DNA of 64,000 nucleotides from Roseateles depolymerans. GTDB taxonomy: Bacteria; Pseudomonadota; Gammaproteobacteria; Burkholderiales; Burkholderiaceae_C. Where the stretch lies: positions 1-64,000 of the forward strand of contig QFOD01000011.1 in NCBI GenBank assembly GCA_003241055.1. The letters are read 5' to 3'. Numbering within the stretch: position 1 is the first letter of the stretch; each line of letters starts with the position of its first letter. Position numbers and translations under genes: made by a program. Under the pieces are notes generated by a model. It saw only the letters and a program-made list of their open reading frames with translations. It had not been told where the DNA came from and did no database searches. Shown here in pieces: positions 58,796-64,000 of this stretch.

Positions 58796-61192
58796 ATGAG
58801 CTTTCCGTTGGGTTCCATGCTGGGCGGCGAGGCGTCGCCCGGTGAAGCGGTCGCCGAGGTGCGAGCGAGCCGCCGATCCCCGCGCCGCAGCGAAGCGGTC
58901 GCCCCTGCGCCCGGCCACCGACTGTTGCGCACGCCGTTCTGGCTGGTGTTGAGCGCGCTGGCGCTCGGCCTGCTGATCCTGGCGCTGGCCACCCACGATC
59001 TCCGTGACGCCGCCTTCAGCACCAGCGGTCAGCGCGATGTCGCGGCCAACCGCGTGGGCGGCCTGGGGGCCTGGCTGTCGGATGTCCTGTTGTTCCTGCT
59101 GGGCTTCTCGGCCTGGTGGTTGCCCCTGCTCGGGGTGCGTGGCTGGCTGGCGGGGCTGGCCGGCCTGTTGCGTGGCGACGTGGCCGACCGTCCCGGCTGG
59201 CCCGAGCGTCTGCGCTGGTGGCTCGGCGTCGCGCTGCTGTTGATGGCCAGCTCGGCGCTGGAATGGAGCCGTCTTTATGCCTTCGAGGCCCGGCTGCCCG
59301 GCCATGCGGGGGGCGTGCTGGGGTATTTCCTCGGGCCGCTGGGCATGCGCGCGCTGGGCTTTGCGGGGTCCGGTGCGGTCTGGATCGTGCTGCTGCTGCT
59401 GGGCATGTCGTGGGCGCTGCGCTTTTCGTGGGGCCAGGTGGCCGAGCACCTGGGCGAGCGGCTGGAGCGCCTGCGTGAACGCCTGCTGGAGCAGCGCGAG
59501 ATGGTGGCTGACCAGAAGGCCGGTGCCCGGGCTCAGAAGGAGCGCCAGCACGAGGTCGAGGTCGAGCGCGAGGCGGAGCGTCAGCTGGAGCGCGAGCTGG
59601 GCGCCGAGGATGTGCCGCTGGTCATCGAACCGGTGTTGATCGAGGTGCCACAGTCCACGCGGGTGGCCAAGGAGCGCCAGCAGACGCTGTTCACCGATGC
59701 GGGCGACGGCAAGCTGCCGCAGGTCGATCTGCTGGACGCGCCGCCCGGCCGCCAGGAGACGGTCACGCCCGAGTCGCTGGAGATGACCAGCCGCCTCATC
59801 GAGAAGAAGCTGCGCGACTTTGGCGTGGAGGTGCATGTGGTGGCCGCGTCGCCGGGGCCGGTCATCACCCGCTACGAGATCGAGCCGGCCACCGGCGTGA
59901 AGGGCTCGCAGGTGGTGAACCTCGCGAAAGACCTGGCACGCTCGCTGAGCCTCACCTCCATCCGCGTGGTCGAGACCATTCCGGGCAAGAACTACATGGC
60001 GCTGGAGCTGCCCAATGCGCGGCGCCAGACCATCCGCCTGTCCGAGATTCTGGGGTCCCAGGTCTATGCCGACGCAGCCTCGCAGCTGACCATGGGCCTG
60101 GGCAAGGACATCGTCGGCGCGCCGGTCGTGGCCGACCTTGCCAAGATGCCGCACTGTCTGGTGGCCGGCACCACCGGCTCGGGCAAGTCGGTGGGCATCA
60201 ACGCGATGATCCTGTCGCTGCTCTACAAGGCCGAGGCGCGCGATGTGCGGCTCATCCTGATCGACCCCAAGATGCTGGAGATGTCGGTCTACGAGGGCAT
60301 CCCGCACCTGCTCGCGCCAGTGGTCACCGACATGAAACAGGCCGGCAATGCGCTGAACTGGTGTGTCGGCGAGATGGAGCGGCGCTACAAGATCATGTCC
60401 AAGGTCGGCGTGCGCAACCTGGCCGGCTACAACAAGAAGATCGACGAAGCCAAGGCCGCCGGCCAGAGCATTCCCAACCCCTTCAGCCTCACGCCCGAGG
60501 CGCCCGAGCCGCTGGAGCGTCTGCCCTTCATCGTGGTCGTCATCGACGAACTGGCCGACCTGATGATGGTGGTGGGCAAGAAGATCGAGGAGTTGATCGC
60601 CCGCCTGGCGCAGAAGGCACGCGCCGCCGGCATCCACCTGATCCTGGCTACCCAGCGCCCGTCGGTGGACGTGATCACCGGCCTCATCAAGGCCAACATC
60701 CCGACGCGGCTGTCCTTCCAGGTCAGCTCCAAGATCGACAGCCGCACCATCCTCGACCAGATGGGTGCCGAGGCGCTGCTGGGCATGGGCGACATGCTCT
60801 ACATGCCCTCGGGCACCGGGCTGCCGATACGCGTGCACGGCGCTTTCGTCAGCGACGACGAGGTGCACCGCGTCGTCGAATACCTGAAGGAACAGGGCGG
60901 CGAGCCCAACTACATCGAGGGCATCCTCGAGGGCGGCGTGCTGGACGACCTGGGCGGCGACGCGCCGGCCGGCGGTGCGGGCGGCGATGGCGAGTCCGAT
61001 GCGATGTACGACCAGGCGGTGGCCATCGTGCTGCAGCACCGCAAGGCTTCCATTTCGCTGGTGCAGCGTCACCTGCGCATTGGCTACAACCGGGCGGCCC
61101 GGCTGCTGGAGCAGATGGAGAAGTCCGGCCTGGTCGGCGCCATGGCCACCAATGGCAGCCGCGAACTCATCGTGCCGAAACGAGACGAATGA
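58796..61192 (+). CDS. ftsK: DNA translocase FtsK
   Basis: A 798-aa septal DNA pump. Four N-terminal helices (about 45-215) anchor it at the division site; a charged coiled linker (about 225-290) follows; the motor has Walker A TTGSGKSVGIN and Walker B VVVIDELADLMMV; the C-terminal winged-helix gamma domain (about 735-798, YDQAVAIVLQHRKASISLVQ) reads KOPS and activates XerCD at dif. The linker is short compared with E. coli FtsK. Its stop overlaps lolA (ATGA). Confidence 0.96.
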   Translation: MSFPLGSMLGGEASPGEAVAEVRASRRSPRRSEAVAPAPGHRLLRTPFWLVLSALALGLLILALATHDLRDAAFSTSGQRDVAANRVGGLGAWLSDVLLFLLGFSAWWLPLLGVRGWLAGLAGLLRGDVADRPGWPERLRWWLGVALLLMASSALEWSRLYAFEARLPGHAGGVLGYFLGPLGMRALGFAGSGAVWIVLLLLGMSWALRFSWGQVAEHLGERLERLRERLLEQREMVADQKAGARAQKERQHEVEVEREAERQLERELGAEDVPLVIEPVLIEVPQSTRVAKERQQTLFTDAGDGKLPQVDLLDAPPGRQETVTPESLEMTSRLIEKKLRDFGVEVHVVAASPGPVITRYEIEPATGVKGSQVVNLAKDLARSLSLTSIRVVETIPGKNYMALELPNARRQTIRLSEILGSQVYADAASQLTMGLGKDIVGAPVVADLAKMPHCLVAGTTGSGKSVGINAMILSLLYKAEARDVRLILIDPKMLEMSVYEGIPHLLAPVVTDMKQAGNALNWCVGEMERRYKIMSKVGVRNLAGYNKKIDEAKAAGQSIPNPFSLTPEAPEPLERLPFIVVVIDELADLMMVVGKKIEELIARLAQKARAAGIHLILATQRPSVDVITGLIKANIPTRLSFQVSSKIDSRTILDQMGAEALLGMGDMLYMPSGTGLPIRVHGAFVSDDEVHRVVEYLKEQGGEPNYIEGILEGGVLDDLGGDAPAGGAGGDGESDAMYDQAVAIVLQHRKASISLVQRHLRIGYNRAARLLEQMEKSGLVGAMATNGSRELIVPKRDE

Positions 61193-61800
61193 AACGCTTT
61201 CTGATCACCCTGGCCCTGGCGGCCACCGCCGCGACCGCGGCCCAGGCAGACGCGCTCGATGCGCTGCGCGACTTCGGTCGCGAGGCCAAGAGCGGCCGCG
61301 CCACCTTCACGCAGACGGTCACCTCGCCGGATGGCAAGCGCAAGAAGACCTCGTCGGGCAGCTTTGAATTCCAGCGGCCCAACCAGTTCCGCTTCGCCTA
61401 CACCAAGCCCTTCGAGCAGCTCATCGTGGCCGATGGTCACAAGGTCTGGATCTACGACCCCGACCTCAACCAGGCCAGCTCGCGCAAGCTGGGCGAGGCG
61501 CTGGGCGCGACGCCGGCGGCACTGCTGGCCGGCAGCAACTTCGAGCGCGACTTCACGCTCAAGGCCCTGCCCAGCGAGGGCGGCCTGGACTGGGTGCAGG
61601 CCACGCCCAAGCAGGCGGACTCCACGCTGCAGTCGCTCCGGCTGGGCTTCAAGGAGAAAACCCTGTCGACCCTGGAGATCGTCGATGGCTTCGGCCAGCG
61701 CTCGCGCATCGACTTTGCGGGCCTGCAGACCAATGTGGCCGTGCCGGCCGAGCGCTTCCAGTTCAAGGTGCCGGCCGGCGCCGACGTGATCGAGCAGTGA
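61189..61800 (+). CDS. lolA: Outer-membrane lipoprotein carrier protein LolA
   Basis: A 203-aa periplasmic chaperone that carries lipoproteins from LolCDE to LolB. Signal peptide MKRFLITLALAATAATAAQA, then the half-barrel: FTQTVTSPDGKRKKTSSGSF, FEFQRPNQFRFAYTKP and VWIYDPDLNQ are family hallmarks. Translationally coupled to ftsK upstream (ATGA) and rarA downstream (GTGA). Confidence 0.95.
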   Translation: MKRFLITLALAATAATAAQADALDALRDFGREAKSGRATFTQTVTSPDGKRKKTSSGSFEFQRPNQFRFAYTKPFEQLIVADGHKVWIYDPDLNQASSRKLGEALGATPAALLAGSNFERDFTLKALPSEGGLDWVQATPKQADSTLQSLRLGFKEKTLSTLEIVDGFGQRSRIDFAGLQTNVAVPAERFQFKVPAGADVIEQ

Positions 61801-63164
61801 GCGGTTCGCTGTTCGACGACGAGCCGCCTCCCGCACCGACGCCAGGGCCGGCCGCCACGTCTGCGCGCAGCGCAACAGCGCACGCGCCGCTGCCCGAGCG
61901 GCTGCGGCCGCGCACGCTCGACGAGGTCATAGGCCAGCGCCATCTGCTGGGCCCGGGTATGCCGCTGCGCGCCGCCTTCGAGGCCGGGCGGCTGCAGTCC
62001 ATGATCCTGTGGGGCCCGCCGGGGGTGGGCAAGACCACGCTGGCGCGCCTGGTGGCCGGGGCCTTCGACGCGCAGTTCATCGCCATCTCGGCGGTGCTGG
62101 GCGGCGTGAAGGACATCCGCGAGGCCGTGGAACGCGCCCAGGTGGCGGTGGCCCAGGGGCGGCGCACGGTGGTCTTCGTGGACGAGGTGCACCGCTTCAA
62201 CAAGGCCCAGCAGGACGCCTTCCTGCCCCACGTGGAGGCCGGCCTGTTCACCTTCATCGGCGCCACCACCGAGAACCCGAGCTTCGAGGTCAACTCCGCG
62301 CTGCTGTCGCGCGCCCAGGTGCAAGCGCTCAAGAGCCTGGACGCCGAGGAACTGGGGCAGCTGCTGGCGCGTGGCGCTGCCGAACTGGGCATTGCGCCGC
62401 CCACCGCTGCGGCCGCCGGCCGCCTGATCGGCTATGCGGACGGCGATGCGCGCCGGCTGTTGAACGCCTTCGAATCCGCGGCCGAACTGGCCGCCGGGGC
62501 GCCCATCGACGAGGCGCTGCTGGAGCGCGCCCTGGGTGAGCAGCTGCGCCGTTACGACAAGGGCGGCGATCAGTTCTACGACGTGATCTCCGCGTTGCAC
62601 AAGTCGGTACGCGGCAGCGACCCCGATGGCGCGCTGTACTGGTTCGTCCGCATGGTGGATGGTGGCGTGGATGCCCGCTACATCGCGCGGCGCCTGATCC
62701 GCATGGCCAGCGAGGACATCGGCCTGGCCGACCCGCGCGCGCTGCGCCTGGCGCTGGACGCTGCTGAGGCCTTCGAGCGCCTGGGCTCGCCCGAGGGCGA
62801 GCTGGCGCTGGCCGAGGCCGTGGTCTTCCTGGCCGTGGCGCCCAAGTCCAACGCGGTCTACAAGGCCTACAACGAGGTCAAGGCGCTGGTGCGAGGCGAC
62901 ACCAGCCGGCCCGTGCCCATGCACCTGCGCAACGCGCCGACCCGGCTGATGAAGACCCTGGGCATGGGCGAGAACTACCGCTATGCCCACGATGAGCCGG
63001 GCGCCTTCGCGGCCGGTGCCACCTATCTGCCGGAAGGGCTGATCGGCCAGCGCTTCTACGAGCCCGTGCCGCGCGGCCTGGAACTGCGCATCGGCGACCG
63101 CCTGGCCGAGCTGCGCCGATTGAACGACGAGGCCGCTGCGGCAACCGCAGGCAGCACGGATTGA
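61797..63164 (+). CDS. rarA: Replication-associated recombination protein A
   Basis: A 455-aa AAA+ ATPase (also called MgsA, relative of eukaryotic WRNIP1): Walker A GPPGVGKTTLA, Walker B VVFVDEVHRF, sensor GATTENPSFEV, and C-terminal clamp-loader-like oligomerisation helices (RRLIRMASEDIGLADPRALR). It acts at stalled replication forks. The GTG start overlaps the lolA stop. The ftsK-lolA-rarA order matches that of E. coli. Confidence 0.95.
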   Translation: MSGSLFDDEPPPAPTPGPAATSARSATAHAPLPERLRPRTLDEVIGQRHLLGPGMPLRAAFEAGRLQSMILWGPPGVGKTTLARLVAGAFDAQFIAISAVLGGVKDIREAVERAQVAVAQGRRTVVFVDEVHRFNKAQQDAFLPHVEAGLFTFIGATTENPSFEVNSALLSRAQVQALKSLDAEELGQLLARGAAELGIAPPTAAAAGRLIGYADGDARRLLNAFESAAELAAGAPIDEALLERALGEQLRRYDKGGDQFYDVISALHKSVRGSDPDGALYWFVRMVDGGVDARYIARRLIRMASEDIGLADPRALRLALDAAEAFERLGSPEGELALAEAVVFLAVAPKSNAVYKAYNEVKALVRGDTSRPVPMHLRNAPTRLMKTLGMGENYRYAHDEPGAFAAGATYLPEGLIGQRFYEPVPRGLELRIGDRLAELRRLNDEAAAATAGSTD

Positions 63165-63266
63165 GTGCGACGGCCCTCGGGGTAATCACGCAAAAGGCGG
63201 CCCCGGACGCGACTTCTAGAATTCCAGCCTGCCCCAGAGTCTCTGTCGCCGTGGGGTGAGCGAGAG

Positions 63267-63308
63267 GCCCGCCGAGCCCTTGTGGTTCACCGGCGGGCAT
63301 TTTTTTTG
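63267..63308 (+). terminator. Strong intrinsic terminator in the rarA-livH gap
   Basis: Stem GCCCGCCG (63267-63274) with CGGCGGGC (63291-63298), then A and eight Ts. It is 103 nt past the rarA stop and 45 nt before livH, so it ends rarA or a short leader transcript. A TAGAAT element and a CCCCA/TGGGG stem precede it. Confidence 0.85.
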
Positions 63309-63352
63309 CTGGATCAAGAGAGGGCGGCGTCGCGCCCACGGAGTTCGCATCG

Positions 63353-64000
63353 ATGGAAACCTTTCTCCAGCAGATCATCAACGGCCTGGTGCTGGGCAGC
63401 ATGTACGCGCTGGTGGCGCTGGGCTACACCATGGTCTACGGCATCATCAACCTCATCAATTTCGCCCACGGCGAGATCCTGATGGTCGGGGCCATGGTCA
63501 GTTGGACGGTGGTGACCGCACTGGGCGAGACCGGTCTGCCGGGCTGGCTGCTGATGCTCATTGCGCTGGCCTGTGCGATCGTCGTCTGTGCGGCGCTGAA
63601 CTTCGCCGTGGAGAAGATCGCCTACCGGCCGCTGCGCAACGCGCCGCGCCTGGCGCCGCTGATCACGGCCATGGGCATGTCGTTGCTGCTGCAGGTGATC
63701 GCAATGATCATCTGGACGCCCAATCCCAAACCGTTTCCGCTGCTGCTGCCGACCGAGCCCTTCGACCTGGGCGGGCCGGTCATCACCGTGGTCCAGTGCC
63801 TGATCCTGGGGCTCACGGTGGTCATCCTGGCCGGGCTGATGTATCTCGTGAACTTCACGCGGCTGGGGCGCGCGATGCGGGCCACGGCTGAGAACCCGCG
63901 CGTGGCCGGCCTGATGGGGGTGCGCCCGGACTTCATCATCTCCACCACCTTCGTGATCGGTGCGGCGCTGGCCGCCGTTGCCGGCCTGATGTGGGCGGCC
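63353..64000 (+). CDS. livH: Branched-chain amino acid ABC transporter permease LivH (5' part)
   Basis: The first 216 codons of a LivH-type inner-membrane permease: METFLQQIINGLVLGSMYAL, YTMVYGIINLINFAHGEILM (the GMINFAHGE-like family signature), helices at about 10-30, 60-80, 95-115, 140-165 and 195 onwards, and the cytoplasmic loop AYRPLRNAPRLAPLITAMG. LivH and LivM form the channel that LivG/LivF power for leucine, isoleucine and valine uptake. It is cut by the window edge, not broken. The start is an ATG at 63353. Confidence 0.92.
   Translation, partial: METFLQQIINGLVLGSMYALVALGYTMVYGIINLINFAHGEILMVGAMVSWTVVTALGETGLPGWLLMLIALACAIVVCAALNFAVEKIAYRPLRNAPRLAPLITAMGMSLLLQVIAMIIWTPNPKPFPLLLPTEPFDLGGPVITVVQCLILGLTVVILAGLMYLVNFTRLGRAMRATAENPRVAGLMGVRPDFIISTTFVIGAALAAVAGLMWAA

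Noticed and set aside
58724..61072. Long minus-strand open frame opposite ftsK
   Set aside because: It is the antisense reading of ftsK in GC-rich DNA, with a His/Gln/Ala/Arg-rich product and no domain.

Overview
The window is high-GC DNA with dense, often overlapping genes. Its gene content (roxA, dapA-bamC, parE/parC, proVWX, ettA, rarA, chemoreceptors ending in DWETF, mnmC, rpmBG, trxB, ftsK-lolA-rarA, livH) fits the chromosome of a betaproteobacterium of the order Burkholderiales, probably a Roseateles/Mitsuaria/Rubrivivax-like member. That placement is inferred from gene content and protein character; no search was run. No tRNA, rRNA or CRISPR array was seen.

Bases 1 to about 3,923 look like the right end of an integrated element. 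A dUTPase (dut) gene is cut: only its last 67 codons remain (3924-4127), joined directly to unrelated, visibly less GC-rich DNA. The element end holds a three-box palindromic site (380-437), a broken SnoaL/NTF2-like gene fragment, a compact minus-strand operon of four unrecognised proteins (148, 253, 211 and 155 aa; two carry paired CxxC zinc-ribbon-like motifs), and a divergent XRE-family regulator. A good sigma70-type promoter for the operon has its -35 inside an ACTACC/GGTAGT inverted repeat, so the regulator is plausibly its repressor. This is the best candidate here for an undescribed accessory system.

From 4,148 to 31,500 the content is core chromosome: a SlyD-like isomerase, roxA plus a coupled conserved gene, a small lipoprotein, then a minus-strand cluster (amidohydrolase with a histone-like tail, MFS transporter, a 40-aa membrane peptide, a methyltransferase, dapA, bamC, terminator, metallo-hydrolase). 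Next come topoisomerase IV (parE and parC with a GNAT gene between), a CorC/HlyC-type membrane protein with a lipoprotein, pyrD, a proVWX betaine uptake operon, a LysR/EamA divergent pair, DAHP synthase, a DUF2141-carotenoid oxygenase pair and rpiA.

From 31,500 to 48,750: three chemoreceptors (two tandem paralogues share a DWETF tail), mnmC coupled by a TTG start to a beta-CASP nuclease, an RhlE-type helicase, a peptide-binding protein, ettA, and a Spy-like periplasmic chaperone followed by a two-component system, an arrangement resembling Cpx envelope-stress loci.

From 48,750 to 64,000: a MATE exporter, a DUF1289 protein and trpS in one cluster, purN, a DUF1345 protein, an RsmB-type rRNA methyltransferase, a fatty acid desaturase, a DUF3016 protein, rpmG/rpmB, trxB, a Crp/Fnr regulator, the overlapping ftsK-lolA-rarA unit, and the start of a branched-chain amino acid ABC permease (livH) that runs off the end. 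Several leaders contain hairpins that would cover the ribosome binding site (the Spy-like and DUF2141 genes).
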